From NCBI RefSeq assembly GCF_028372415.1, contig NC_092874.1, positions 56,953,865 through 57,017,864 on the forward strand: a DNA stretch of 64,000 nt, written 5' to 3'. Numbering within the stretch: position 1 is the stretch's first letter; every line of letters begins with the position of its first letter. The stretch comes from Notamacropus eugenii (Eukaryota > Chordata > Mammalia > Diprotodontia > Macropodidae). A program made the translations under genes and the position numbers. The notes under the pieces were generated by a model that worked only from the letters and a program-made list of their open reading frames with translations, was not told the origin of the DNA and did no database searches. This document shows positions 1-11,744 of the stretch, piece after piece.

Positions 1-600
1 TGGATTGCCTTAGCCTGGGGTAGGGAAAGGGTTATTGTGTTTCAAGGTTATTTTCAGATAGAAACATTTAAGGAATCCTCTCATCAACTGAGATCATAGT
101 TGAAAAAATATTAAAGATCTAACTCAATAATCTCACTTTATAGATAGGAAGGAATACTGAAAAATTGAAAAGCTATAAGACCAGGCCCGTATCTCCATAT
201 GGACAAAGCAGAATATGACATGTAGAAATAGCCAGTACTAATGAATTTTACCCATCACTGGATGGGATGTACTTTTCCAGTTTGTAATTGATTTGTAATT
301 GTAATGTTTCTGGGGTCTTTTGACCCTAGAGTTGTACATTTGCAAAGGTGTATCTGTAAACAAGTTTCATTTCTTTATACTTGAGTATAAAATAATTTAA
401 CCACTTACTCTATATCTAATTTGTATGTACATATATAAGCCCTATATTTATGTATGTTTAGTATTCATATATATGTATACATATGATCATACATTATCTT
501 ATATGTTGTATGTATATATTATATATGAATACATAATATGGACATATATGTCCTAGATTTACCTACATACAGTAATGAATATGCATATCTAATACCCTGT
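1..600. other. unassigned AT-rich sequence
   Basis: No gene or repeat family recognised. Positions 420-545 are rich in TA and TATG dinucleotides (degenerate microsatellite). Short ORFs here show no family resemblance. Confidence 0.5.
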
Positions 601-735
601 ATTTATTTATCTATATTCAAAATTATATCCTCCACCCTATTGATTTGTAATCCCCTTGAGGGCTGGGATTCTTTCCCATTTGTATCCACAGTCCTAGAAC
701 AGTTTCTTTCAATTAATGAATGTTTTTTTAATTGA
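600..735 (+). repeat. L2 LINE 3' end fragment
   Basis: The text 'ccccttgagggctgggat' followed by a run ending in 'caattaatgaatg' is the characteristic L2 3' terminus (plus sense). It is short and diverged, so it is old. Confidence 0.6.
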
Positions 736-741
736 TTTAAA

Positions 742-850
742 AATAAACTTAGGTCACCCAAGTAGTAAGATTCAGAGTCAGGATGAGAACACAAATTCTC
801 TAACTCCAAACCCAGCTCTTTCTATTTTACCATGCAGAATTTCTGTAAGG
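742..850 (-). repeat. MIR-type SINE fragment
   Basis: Contains a diverged antisense MIR core and tRNA-like part ('aggtcacccaagtag', 'ctctaactccaaaccca'). Old and partial. Confidence 0.5.
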
Positions 851-1104
851 TGTTTTTCTACAACACTGACAAACTTCATGATTGAAAGAAATGATATAGT
901 CACATGCTATTTTATGTGGAAAAGACCTTAGCAATCATGTAGTCTATGTTGATAACTTTGTACGTGATTTTAAGTGACTTTCCTAATTCCAGTAACTTAG
1001 TAATAGAGGAAAATGATCCAGGGTTATTGGGTGAGCTCTTTAAGAAAGAACAAGAACAGAAGGAGATAATGAAGCTTTGGGAATATGCTTTTTCCATCCA
1101 ATGG

Positions 1105-1400
1105 GAAGATAAAGAAGGAAAAAGAGAAGTGGTCCAATAGCTAAGAGAAAAGTGTCATAGAGGAAAGGAAGGAGTTTCAGGTAGGACAGAATAATCAATG
1201 GTATCTAATGCTGCATAGAGGTTAAAGAGCATGGTGACAAAAAGGAATCAAACTTAACAAGAAGGAAATCTTGAGGAACTTAGCTATTGTTTTTAGTAAA
1301 GGAACAGGAATAGATGTTAGAGTTTAGAGCACTGAGGGACAAGTGGACATAGCATAAACAGAGATGGTGAAAGTAGATCACTCATGAGAAGTCTGGAAGT
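1105..1400 (-). repeat. L2 LINE internal fragment, antisense
   Basis: Resembles the antisense L2 coding strand around 'gtatctaatgctgcatagag' (L2 antisense normally 'gtcaaatgctgcagagagg'). Heavily decayed, no usable reading frame. Confidence 0.5.
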
Positions 1401-1414
1401 GATAAAAAAGAAAG

Positions 1415-1500
1415 AAATAAGACTACGATAACAATCGCTCATTTTTATGTAGTATTCTAAAGTTTGTAAAGCACTTTACGTGCATAATCTCATTTGATTT
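1415..1500 (-). repeat. CORE-SINE tail fragment
   Basis: The string 'gtaaagcactttacgtgc' followed by 'ataatctcatttga' is the 3' tail of the CORE/MIR-type SINE seen complete at 20775-21030. It abuts the LINE copy that starts at 1501. Confidence 0.55.
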
Positions 1501-1972
1501 GTTGTTCATTGTCCTTCATCCCCAAGGAGGACCAAAATGACATCATTATGCTAGAGCCAAGTTAAAGTGTGTCCAATTGTGGTTGATCAGACCAATACTA
1601 GCTCAGAATGTCCATGTGAATTATTTGGGGTGGATACTCTAAATTTGTGCATCCTGCATTTCCTTTGAGCTGTTTCAAGTCTGCTTTGCTCATAGAGCTC
1701 AGCACCTTCTCTGATGTGGGCACACCAGGCTGAGCAGTCCTATGCCAATGTCTCTCATGTCACACAGTTCCCAAGAGAGACCTTAAGAATGTCTTTGTAT
1801 CACTTCTTGTGACCACCATGTGAACATTTGCCCTGTGTGAGTTCTTCATAAAAATAGTCTTTTAGGCAAGCTTACATTTGACATTCGAACAATGTGGCCA
1901 GCCCATCAGAGTTGTGCTCTCTGAAGTAGAGTTTGAATTTTTGACAGTTTTAGTTCAAGAAAGGACCTGGGC
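1501..1972 (-). mobile_element. unclassified non-L1 LINE, 3' fragment (copy 1 of 4)
   Basis: This is the antisense of the 3' part of a non-LTR element whose coding strand is readable at 26325-27032. Its terminal motif 'tcctcatccccaaggagg' plus 'accaaaatgacatca' is shared with the copies at 26.3 kb and 63.5 kb (the copy at 23.4 kb lacks this stretch). The encoded part is the region after the RT core. It is 5' truncated, as expected for target-primed reverse transcription. Confidence 0.65.
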
Positions 1973-1974
1973 CA

Positions 1975-2380
1975 TCATGCTCAAGAAAAGATTTTTGCCT
2001 ACTTGAAGGCAGAGGAGAAGTAAGAAGGAGACTGCCTTTCTTGATCATTGACTTAAGGTGTAGGATAAGTCCTCTGAGAGAAGCTTTTCAATGTTTCAAT
2101 AATTTTCAATGCAGTCCGCAGTTTCAGTTAAAACAAAATAAGAAAGAGAAGAGTGGGTAGAAAAGTTTGAGATGAAGGGAATTTGTCTATAAAGCACAGT
2201 AAAAAGAAGTAAGAAATAACAAGATAACCATTCATCTTATTTACAAATGGAGACACTCAACAGAAAGAAGCCAGAAAGAAACTATTCAGATAGCATGGAG
2301 CTAGTCAGGATCACATAAGATTTAACAGCTTCCGTGTTAAAGGAGCAGAGGGTTTAGAATATTGTGTTGTAAAAGGCAAA
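1975..2380. other. unassigned sequence
   Basis: Mostly A/G-rich text with no clear family. A weak MIR-like stretch lies near 2230-2320. Confidence 0.4.
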
Positions 2381-3300
2381 GGAGCTAGGATTACAACCAA
2401 GAATAACTTACCAGCAAAACGTAATATAATCCTTTAGGGGGAGATGGATATTTAATAAAATAGAGGACTTTCTGACATTCCTGATGAAGAGATAAGAGCT
2501 GAATAGAAAATCTGACATTCAAATACAAGACTCAAGAGAAGTATAAAAAGGTATACATGAAAGAAGCCATAAGGGACTTAAAAAAGGTTAAACTGCTTAC
2601 ATTCCTATATGAGAAGATGACACAAGTAACTCCTAAGAACTTTATCATTATTAAGGCAGTTAGAAAGAGTCTACATGGACAGAAGGCATGGATGTGAATT
2701 GATTAAGTTGGGATGATCTCAAAAAAATAAAGGGGCAAGGTAGTGGGATGCATTGGGAAAAGGCGAAAGGGAGAGGAAGAATGGAGAGAATTATCTCACA
2801 TAAAAGAGGCATAAAAGGAAGAGATTTTACACTGGAGGGGAAAATGGGGGTGGGGTGAGCAATGTTTGAACCTCAGTCTTACTGGAGTTGGTTCAAAGAG
2901 GAAATAATATACATGTGAATATATGCATGCATATGTGTGTATATGTAGATATGTGCAGATATATTGCATATGTGTATATATATTCAACAATACATATATA
3001 CATATGGAGATATGTCCATACATGTTTACCTACATATATGTATACACACATTCAGTTGGGTATAGAAGTTTATGCTACTCAACAGGGAAGAAGAAGGGGA
3101 AAGGAGTAAGGAAAGGAAGAAAGGGTATAATAAATGGGAGGGTGAATTAAAGTCAGAAGCAAAACAGACTTTGGAGGAGGTACAGGGTAAAAATAGAGAC
3201 TAGAATAAACTGAAAAATATAGGATGAAGGGAAATATACAATTAGTAATCATAACTATGAATGTAAATTGAATAAACTAAAAAACTAATGTCATTAGCTT
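2380..3300 (+). mobile_element. L1 fragment: ORF1 3' end, inter-ORF gap, ORF2 start
   Basis: Collinear with the sense strand of the full-length L1 at 28.8-35.7 kb: ORF1 C-terminus near 2380-2540, then the purine-rich inter-ORF segment with 'gagcaatgtttgaacctcag', then the beginning of ORF2 near 3225-3280 ('ataactatgaatgtaaattg', encoding the ITMNVN motif at the start of the endonuclease). A degenerate TATG/CATA microsatellite (2905-3050) has expanded inside the gap. It faces the L1 on the minus strand that starts near 3519, so the two share an inverted homologous segment. Confidence 0.75.
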
Positions 3301-3518
3301 GAGACTGTCTCAGCTGATTAGCATTTAATTTCAAAACAGGTGATGTGCTAGGAAAAAAAAAAACTTTCTTATGTCCCAGATATTACCATGCCTCTTACCA
3401 AAAAAATAAGACTGATGATATGTAAGCCAAAGTCAAGGATTATCTGGTATGGATGGTGTGATTAGTGTCCTTCTAGACTAAATAGGGACAGAATAAGCAA
3501 CTAAAGCAAGGGGTCTTT

Positions 3519-6500
3519 TCCCCCCTATTTTTTCAATTGCATGGGCAATTCATGGATCTGCTCTTTCTCTTTTATATTGATGTAAGTATTCAGAAATATA
3601 AATTTTCCTCTAAATATTGTTTAGGTGCATCCCACAAATTTTGGTATGTTATCTCATTGTTGCCATTCTCCTTAATGAAACTGTTGATTGTTTCTATGAT
3701 TTGTCCTTTCACCAATTCATTCTTTAGGATTAGATTATTTAGTTTCCAATTGATTTTTAATCTACATTTCCATAGCCCTTTATTGAATGTAATTTCTATT
3801 GTATTACGATCAAAAAGGATGCATTTGATATTTCCTCTTTTCTGCATTTGGTTGTCAAGTTTTTACGCTCTAGTATATGGTCAATTTTTATAAAGGTGAA
3901 ATGCGCATCACTTGCCCCAATGATCATACATGTGTCATACACTTCTAAAATTTTATTCATCTCCTCAACTTCTTATTTATTTTATAGTTAGATTTATCTT
4001 GTTCTGAGAGGAGAAAGTTGAGGTGCCCCCATTAGTGTAATTTTACTATCTATTTCTTTCTATGACTCATTGAACTTTTCCCTTAAGAATTTGGATGCTC
4101 TTCAGTTTGGTATATATGTGTTCAGCCCCTTACTTTAACTTTGTGTGTCTTTCTATTTTGTGTGTTTCTTCTAAACAACATATTGTTAGATTTTGCTCTC
4201 TGGTCCCATTTTTTTGAATAATTTCTTCCCATTCACAGTTATGATTACTAATGGAATATCTCCCTCTATCTTCTATTTTTATGTTTAATCCTCTCTTTTT
4301 TTTTACCCTGTCCCTTCTCCAAAGTTTTTTTTTTTTTTTGCTTTTGACTAATGTTTCCCTTAATTCATCCTCCCTTTTATCATCCTTTCTCTTTTTATTA
4401 TCTCCTTCCCCTCCTACTTCCCTGTTGGGTAAGATAGATTTCTATACCCAGTGGAATGTGTATAAATATTCTTCCATCTTTGAACCAATTCCAATGACAG
4501 TAAGGTTCAAGCATTGTTCACCATCCCCCATCTTCTCCTCCAGTGCAAAATCTCTTCCTTATATGCTTCTTTTATGTGGGATAGCTTCTCCCATTCTTCC
4601 TCTCCCTTCCCCTTCTCCCAATGCGTCCTTTTCTTTTTAATCCTTTATTTTTTATTTTTTGGAGATCATCCCAACACAATCAACTTGTACCCATGCCTTC
4701 TGTCTATGTAGACTTCTTCTAACTGCCTTAATAATGATAAAATTCTTAGGAATTACTTGTATCATTACATTCCTGTATGGTAAACAGTTTAATCTTTTAA
4801 AATTCCCTTATGACTTCTTTTTCATGTTTACCTTTATATGCTTCTCTTGAATCTTGTGTTTGAATGTCAGATTTTCTGTTCAGCCTCTGATCTTTTCATC
4901 AGGAATGCTCAAAAGTTCTCTATTTCATTAAATATGTTTATTTTTTCCTCTTGAAGGATTATATCAAGTTGTGCTGAGTAGGTTATTCTTGGCTGTAATC
5001 CTAGCTCCTTTGGTTTCCAGAAGAGAGTATTCTTTCTGCTCCTTTAATGTGGAAGCTGCTAAATCTTGTATAATCCTGACTGTAGCTCCCTGGTATCTGA
5101 ATGGTTTCTTTCTGGCTAGTTACAATATTTTCACTTTGACCTGGGAGCTCTGGAATTTAGCTATAATTTTCCTGGGAGTTTTCATTATAGAATTTCAGTA
5201 AGTTATTAGTGAACTTTTCAATGTCTATTTTTCCCTCTGGTTCTAAGATATCTGAGCAGTTTTCCCTTTATAATTTATTGAAATAGATGATTAGATTCTT
5301 TTTAATTATGACTGCCAGGAAATCCATTAAATCTTAAATTATCTCTTCTGAATCTGTTTTCCAGGTCAGTTGTTTCTCCAATGAGATATGTCACATTATC
5401 TTCTATATTTTTTCCATTCTTTTGACTTGGCTTTACCGTTTCTTGATGTCTCATGGAATCATTAGCTTCCACTTGTCCATTTCTAATTTTTAAGGAATTA
5501 TTTTCTTCAGTAAGCTTTTGTACCTCATTTTCCATTTGGCCAATTCTGCTTTTTAAGGTGTATTTTCTTCAGTATTTTTTAATGCCTCTATTACCAAGCT
5601 ACTAACTCTCTCTTTATAATTTTCTTGTGTTATTGTCAATTCTTTTCCCATTTTTTCCTCTCTACTATTTTAATCTCTTTCTTTAGCTCTTTCAGGAATT
5701 GTTATTGGGTTTATGCATTTTTATGCATTTTCCTCCTTTGAGGCTTTACTGATTGTTGTTTTATTGTTTTTCTGAGTTTGTTTCATCATCTTCCCTGTCA
5801 CCATAGTACCTTTTATATGGTCAGGTTCCTTTTTTGTTATTTGTTCATTTTTTCAACCTATTTCTCAACTTTTAACTTTGTTACAGTTGGGCTATGTTCC
5901 TGGGGTAAGGAGTGGAGTGAGACTGGCCCAAACTTCAGGTCTAGTTTTTCAGATCTAGTCTTGGGTGGGTCTGTAAGTTTTCAGTGCTTCCAAAGTCTTA
6001 TGATCTGAGGAGAGTTGTGGTCACTGTTCTCCTAGTCTGTATTCTAGCCTTTGCCTAGAAAAGAGCCCCTTTCTTTCTGTATCCACAAGTATAAGAGCTT
6101 CTCTCTTACTTGGAAGTATAATCAGGGTCCCTGATCAGCTTTGGTCACAAATGCTGGTGCTTTTCTCCCCTGGAACTGCTACCTACAACTGTATATGGCC
6201 AATACAACAAGGTCCTGAGTTCATTGCCAGCTCAGGGTACCCTGTAATCTCTTTCTTACCAATTGCCTGACCGTCACCAAACCCCTTTACCATCTCTGGG
6301 CTGTGAGTTTCAGAAGTTCCTACTCCCACAGGTCCACTCACTGCTGGTGCTCCCATGAGTGCTCCAGGTCAACCCCTACCCCTCTATCACAGGCCTCTTC
6401 TGACAACCTCTTAAACAACCTTGGATTGGAAAAAATGTCTCACCTTGACCTTGTGTTGACTCTGTTGCTCCAGAACTTGATTTACCTGGTTATTTTAAAA

Positions 6501-6580
6501 TTATTTGGAGGAGAATGTTGGGAGAGTTCAACTGCGTTGTTGCCTCTAATCCGCCTTCTTGGTTCTGTCACCCAGCAAGA
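3519..6580 (-). mobile_element. 5'-complete L1 remnant lacking the RT part of ORF2
   Basis: Collinear with positions ~32065-35735 of the full-length L1. On the minus strand it runs 5' UTR (to ~6569, with a diverged YY1-like site 'ccgccttcttgg' at 6551-6562), ORF1 (best preserved at 5302-5535, with coiled-coil text 'MENEVQKLTEENNSLK' and the DLENR motif), inter-ORF gap (~4230-4640), then the N-terminal endonuclease half of ORF2. It stops about ORF2 residue 336 and passes directly into 'ttttttcaattgcatg' (3527-3542), which resembles the extreme 3' end of these L1s (compare 11758-11775). The whole RT domain and most of the 3' UTR are absent. Many stops and indels make it old. Confidence 0.8.
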
Positions 6581-6594
6581 GTACTTAATATGGT

Positions 6595-6790
6595 ATCCAT
6601 AAATTTTAAAAAGAAATACTTTTGATAACTGTATCTCAATATTTTCCTTTGTAGTCCTATGTATTTTGTGTATTTAAAAACATTATTCTGAAAAAGGTCT
6701 ATAAACTTCAAATCTTTCAAAGGGGTCCATGGCACAGAAAGCAATGGAGTTCATATCACACTTGGTACTCCAAGGAACTCCACCCCTGAA
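6595..6790 (+). repeat. non-autonomous hAT-type DNA transposon remnant (MITE)
   Basis: The run 'tttgataactgtatctcaat', then 'gtagtcctatgtattttgtg' and 'aaaggggtccatggcacag' is shared with copies at 8165-8360, 16110-16322 and 46885-47075. The general type (ends reading ...ttaagaacccctg) matches hAT MITEs, but the ends here are eroded. Confidence 0.5.
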
Positions 6791-7008
6791 GTTCTGGATG
6801 TAAAGTCATTCATTTTACTGTATGTTTGTGTTTCTGTCTAAGTCAGTGCCTCAGATATTGTCCCAAAGGATGTGGGTATTATTGTCTTCTGTTACCAGTA
6901 GAACAAACAGCTCTAGTGGTTGCTCCCTTTAGTCTGTGCCTATACATAGGATTCTTTTGTGAAGGCAAATGAGATCATCTTGTGCTTCCATTCTTACCTA
7001 GCCTTTAA
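6790..7008. other. unassigned sequence
   Basis: No recognisable repeat or coding potential. Confidence 0.4.
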
Positions 7009-7272
7009 TTGCTGAATAGTGCCACCTCAGACAAAAGGAGTCCTGAGAAAGACGCTAGTTTAAAAAGGTCAAGGTCTCCCACAACATCCGGGGTCATCAC
7101 TAGTTGTCTTGACCTGTCTTGCTACTGGACTGTGACTCTGGAGAAGAGAGTGAGGCTGATGACTTTGCACAGCTCTGCCTTACTTAAAACCAATTCACTT
7201 ACAAGTCAAGACAACACCCTCCTGATGGGTCCTCTTTGACTATGAAGGATCATCATCATCAACAACATGTAT
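7009..7272 (+). repeat. SINE sharing its 3' tail with the unclassified LINE (partial copy)
   Basis: Carries 'ctactggactgtgactctgg', 'gaggctgatgactttg', 'cttacttaaaaccaattcac' and a tail 'gggtcctctttgactatgaa' ending in CATCAACAAC. The same body and tail occur in the complete copy at 51378-51810. The ORF covering this segment is a shadow with no family resemblance. Confidence 0.65.
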
Positions 7273-7524
7273 ACAGAGAAGGCAAGAGAGAATTGAAGCT
7301 CTAATTAAAATGGGTTCTCTTGAAAGTGGGGTTTTTTTTTTTCAGTTTTTCAGAGATCCCAAAGAAAGGATGAAAGTTGCTCTTCAAAGAGAAAAACAAA
7401 AAAAAATTTGAAGAAGAATGGAATCTTATCTGAGGAGGAGGATGTTTGTTTTTGTTAGTGATGGTGGTAATAGGAGGGTGGGTGGACAGAAGACTGTGAT
7501 ACCAGGAAGGTACCATGAGAAGAA

Positions 7525-7705
7525 CACTGACTCTGGACTCAGTCCTGGATTCTAATCTCACCTCTGAAGTTTTCCATTGGTATGACCTTGGGGAAGTCAT
7601 TTGACCTCCCTGTGCTTCAATTTCTTCATTTCTAAAATTAGGCAGTTAGACTAGATAATTTACAGGATCTCTTCCAGTTCTAGACCTATGAACTTTGGAT
7701 CATAT
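7525..7705 (+). repeat. MIR-type SINE
   Basis: Plus-sense MIR: 'gtatgaccttggggaagtca' (core), 'caatttcttcatttctaaaa', and the tail 'ggatctcttccagttctag'. Confidence 0.75.
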
Positions 7706-8035
7706 GGAAAAGAACCATTGAACATTTAAAGCTATGGACCTTCAAATAGAGGGAAGACCTCAGCTTCTAGAGGAGGAAGCAACTTCTAGTGCTTAAAGCA
7801 GTAAAGAGGGGCATGCATAGGGATGCTAGGGAAAAGGGGGTCTATTAATGGTCATAGGGGAAAAAGATCAACAGTGACTTCCTGCTGGTGGGTACCAAGG
7901 CAACCAGGTAGCTTGAATAATAGACATACCCCAAAACCTCCCAGGACATTTATCTGGAATATGAAAAGATCCTCTAGATACCTGTCATATTTGACCACTA
8001 CCCACTTCTGATGATTCATCTGGAGACAAATGATT

Positions 8036-8038
<3 letters not shown>

Positions 8039-8095
<57 letters not shown>
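8039..8095. repeat. (CA)n microsatellite
   Basis: Uninterrupted AC dinucleotide array of about 28 units. Likely length-polymorphic. Confidence 0.98.
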
Positions 8096-8096
<1 letters not shown>

Positions 8097-8164
8097 GGGA
8101 AATAGATGAGGAATTTGGGAAATGGCAAAATCTCGCATAAATATATGATACATAGCTGGGGAGA

Positions 8165-8360
8165 AGGGCAAATCTTAACCTGGGGTCTATAAATTTGGAT
8201 TTTTAAAATATATTTTGATGACTGTGTTTTGATATAATTTATTTTCTTTGCAATCATATGTGGTTATGTATTTAAGAAAATATTATTCTGAGAAGGGGCC
8301 CATAGGCTTTATAAGACTTTCAAAGGATCATGACAAAAAGGTGGGGAATTCCCAATACAG
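8165..8360 (+). repeat. non-autonomous hAT-type DNA transposon remnant (MITE)
   Basis: Same family as 6595-6790: 'cttaacctggggtctataaa', 'tttgatgactgtgttttgat', 'attattctgagaaggggccc', 'ttcaaaggatcatgac'. One end keeps the 'ttaacctggg' flavour of the terminal repeat. Confidence 0.55.
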
Positions 8361-8384
8361 AGTGATATAAACTTCAACTTCAAG

Positions 8385-8512
8385 GCATTTCCACAGTTAG
8401 TGGTAGAGAAGTGGTCTCTAAGCCAGGAAGATCTACTTTTGCTTCTTATACATATTGGCTATGTGACCCTGGGCAAGTGACTTAAGCTTTTCAGTGCTTG
8501 AGGCAACTCTCC
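8385..8512 (+). repeat. tRNA-derived SINE, 5' half (split by a solo LTR)
   Basis: Contains 'gtgaccctgggcaagtgact' and 'cagtgcttgaggcaactctc'. The element resumes after the LTR at 9114. The same SINE type is antisense at 37955-38218. The ctctcc at 8507-8512 is the LTR target duplication. Confidence 0.7.
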
Positions 8513-9113
8513 TGCCAGGCCTAGAGGCCTGTGTGGGCTACCCGAGTCTTCTTACCTCACCTCCAAGGTCTTCGGTTGGCCAAAACCAGATGCTCATATG
8601 AGAGAAAGGACGTTCCAGAGTCGAACAAGGGTTGAGCTTTATTTCAGGGTCTCGGTTACAAGTGCAGGGGAGTCTTCCTTAGGAGGAAGAGGGGGAGATT
8701 TCCTAAGGAGGCTAGGATCTTAAGGGATTGGAAGTAGAAGTACAAGTGGGGAGAGAGGGGGAGGGAAGAGAGGAAAGAAGAAAAGCGGAGCCTACTGTCC
8801 TCTTGGCTTCTCACGTGCTAAGAGAGCTTTCAGGCTTCCTCAATCCTACTTAACCTTCAGCCGCATAGTTTGCATCTGAATACCGTGCTGTTAGGTAACT
8901 AGGTGTGCCCAGATCCGGGACAATCTCGAGGGCGGGGAGATCTCTCTCCCATCACGTTTCTCACGGGAAGAGGCGGAAATACACGAGATAGCTCGGTTCA
9001 CCTCGATTCCCAGCCGTTTCCTGGGGGGGTCTCGTGAGAGCTCTAAGATTTAGAAGCTCCCACCTTTACCCGCCCGAGACTGTCCACACGGAATTGAGCT
9101 TCCAATCCCAACA
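8513..9113 (-). mobile_element. solo LTR of an endogenous retrovirus (minus orientation)
   Basis: A 601-bp block bounded by TG...CA (on the minus strand TGTTGGGATTGG ... CTAGGCCTGGCA), flanked by a perfect 6-bp direct repeat ctctcc at 8507-8512 and 9114-9119. It is clearly related along its length to the plus-strand LTR at 21892-22497. No internal retroviral sequence lies beside it, so it is a solo LTR left by LTR-LTR recombination. A 6-bp target duplication is typical of class II (ERVK/betaretrovirus-like) elements; that assignment is inference. It entered a SINE, so it is younger than that SINE. Moderate divergence between the two LTRs suggests middle age. Confidence 0.88.
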
Positions 9114-9250
9114 CTCTCCAAACCTCTACATTGCACAGAAGGTGCCAAGCTGCTTTGCTAAAGAGCTTCTTTGTCTCTTAATTCCCTGATTATGTCACAA
9201 CTGCTTTCTCAGCCAAAAGAAGAGCAGTTTATAAATTCTTCACCCATCTC
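9114..9250 (+). repeat. tRNA-derived SINE, 3' half
   Basis: Continuation of the element interrupted at 8513: 'ctacattgcacagaaggtgc' then 'aattccctgattatgtcac' corresponds to the segment usually reading 'gttgcagagaaggtgc'. Begins with the second copy of the LTR target duplication. Confidence 0.65.
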
Positions 9251-9274
9251 AGTGATCATTTAATCCTTGAAAAG

Positions 9275-9840
9275 GAAATGAAGGAAAGAAAAGGACATTT
9301 ATTTAAAATGTACCACATGCTAGGTACTGTCCTAAGCACCGAGGACACAAAAGTAAAGAAGGGAGAGAATCTCTGTCTTCAAGGAACTTATACGTTAAGG
9401 GAGGAAGAAAACACACAAAAGGAATGTGAAGGGGATGGGTGAAGGAGTTGAGGAGGAGCCTGTGTTCTTCTCATGGTACCCTCTTGGTATCACACTCTTC
9501 TGTCCAGAGAGAGGAAGAGACTTGAGGCAGGGAAGCCAACCAGAAGGCTATTGCAATTGTCAAGGACGGAGGTGATGAGGACCTTCTAGCAATGTCGGTG
9601 GAGAGAGGGGATATGGACAAGAGATGTTACAAACATAGAATCACCAAGACTTGGCAATTGATTGGATATGAGAAGGTGATAGTAAGGAGTCCAAAATGAC
9701 CCCTGCATCATGAGCCTGGGTGACGTGGAGGATAGTGGTGTCTTTGACAGTAATAAGAAAGTTAAGGACAAAAGGAGAGTTTGAAATGAAAGATGATGAG
9801 TTCAGTTTTGGACACACTGAGTTTACCATGTCTATGTCTC
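9275..9840 (-). repeat. L2 LINE, antisense 3' part
   Basis: Starts with the antisense L2 terminus ('ccacatgctaggtactgtcc') and continues into the antisense coding region ('aaggctattgcaattgtcaa', 'gatgatgagttcagttttgg'). Long but decayed. Confidence 0.75.
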
Positions 9841-9849
9841 ACAATACCT

Positions 9850-11110
9850 ACCACTGAATACCACTTAGTAGGAATTGTAGGAAATATTTGTTGAAGAATT
9901 AGATGCTTCCAAATAACAACTGTTCATTATTAAAAGGGGAAATTTATGCACAAATAATCAGGTTCATAATGAAACTGGAAAGGATCAAGAGATCATGTGG
10001 ATAAAGTGACCTCAGCCTTGCACAGAGTACAGGTGACACGTGCATCTGCATTCTTCAATTTGATTTTTTTTCTGTACATATGACTAAAGAGGAAAAAAAT
10101 GAGAGGAAGTTTAGTTCACCAAATGTTATTTAATTGAGTGATCCTGCTAATTAATACAGTACATACTAAAAGCAAATGCCTGTAGATGTTAATTGTCTTC
10201 CTCATTACAAAGATGGAGCTAATGCCAAAGATTTGAGACAAACAGCACTTAACCCCCTGATCCTTGGATGAAGAAGAAGATGGATGTTCAGCTTTGATCA
10301 TTCTGGTCTTTTCATGAGCTGAATTGATAAGTACCCTTTATGGCTTTGAGTCATGGATCTAATTAGTCACTCTCTTGGGCCTAGTTTACAAAGTAAAATA
10401 TAAATCAACTCACATTTGTAAATTCCAACAAGCATTCTGGGCCCATGCCATCTCAATAAAATAATTTAAATGCCACCAGCTTGGTAAAATGCTTTCCTCT
10501 TTGCCAAAATATTTGTACTATCAAATGTTGAAGTATTTTTGAAAGGAAAAGGTATTCTGAAGTTGCGACTATTTGGCAAGTTATGAAGGTACTATAAATA
10601 CACATACTTACAGGTTAGTCCAATATATAAGAAGTCAAACCGCATCAAGCCAATTAGAAAACAACTGATTTTCATTCATCCTGAACACCAGAAGCACACA
10701 AACCAATGGGCTATGATATGGTTAAAAGTCTAAATAAGTGGCATGGTTCATCCAGAGATTTTGAAAAACCAGCCAATCATGTCTTTGCCATGGGGCAGAA
10801 CTTAACACACAGCACTTACTGAGCTTTGGCCAGAATCATTTTGCTTCCATATTTAAGGCTACTGTGATAATAAAGATGTTTTCCCCTTTATGATAGAGGA
10901 TATCTACAAAGAATGTTCTATGAATCCTGTTCTGTTAATCTCATGTATTTTCAGGGAAAATAGATTACAGATAAATGGAAAATGGAAAAGAATCATGTAC
11001 TGATAGTTAAAATATAAATCAACTCTTTTCAGTTCCTTCTCCCTAACTCGTGGATGTCACATCTTCCCATGGATTCTTTTTCTTCTTTATTAACCCTAGT
11101 TTTGGGTTTG
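9850..11110. other. about 1.2 kb without recognisable repeats
   Basis: No transposon family, no credible ORF and no low-complexity expansion noticed. AT-rich with motifs such as 'taatacagtacatac' and 'caataaaataatttaaatg'. Unlike its neighbours it has a unique-sequence character, so it may be ancestral non-coding DNA. Possible regulatory function cannot be judged from sequence alone. Confidence 0.45.
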
Positions 11111-11119
11111 ATCTATCAT

Positions 11120-11345
11120 TTAACAATAATAACTAGTGTTTATTTGTGCCTTAGGGTTTATAAAGTATAGACGCTATCTTCTTTGATCCTCACAACTTGT
11201 AAGGTAGGTTTATTATTATTCCCATTTTACAAAAGAGGAAGCTGAGACACAGAGGTTAAGTGACTTGCTTAGGGTCAAACAACTGAAGAGTTTGAAGCAG
11301 AATTCAAGGTCAATATGTAATACACTGACAATTCAAGCTGGCATC
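11120..11345 (-). repeat. CORE/MIR-type SINE with L2-like tail
   Basis: Antisense SINE: tail 'gtttataaagtatagacgct', then 'cccattttacaaaagaggaa' and 'ggttaagtgacttgcttagg'. Confidence 0.75.
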
Positions 11346-11744
11346 CAGTTCTCCCCTCTCATTAAAGACCAGACTCCCCAAGAATGGACATGGTCCAGAC
11401 TTCATGTCTGGACCTAGAACAGAGAGAGGCACCTTAGAGGAGAAGGAAGTAGGTGCACTATCCCACACTCTTGAGACTAGCAATGGTTGTTTAATGGTAG
11501 CTCCACAATTTGCATCTCTAGAGGTTAAATTATGAACTAGGTAATGGCTGTTTGCCTAATAATTAGCAGTCAGAGGGTTTGGGGTTCTCCAGCTTTGTTG
11601 CTGGTTTGTTTTAAACCTAGATCTCTTCCATTCCCTCATGCCAATGGCTAAGCAGAGTGAAAAACAGGGGGCCAAACCCAAGTGTAGAGACCAAGGTCAT
11701 ATTTGTTCTAACTGCTCTGCTACTTAGTCACCTGGCCCCTTCTT

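Noticed and set aside
8039-8095. Regular array as a CRISPR
   Set aside because: It is a dinucleotide microsatellite without spacers, in a vertebrate genome.
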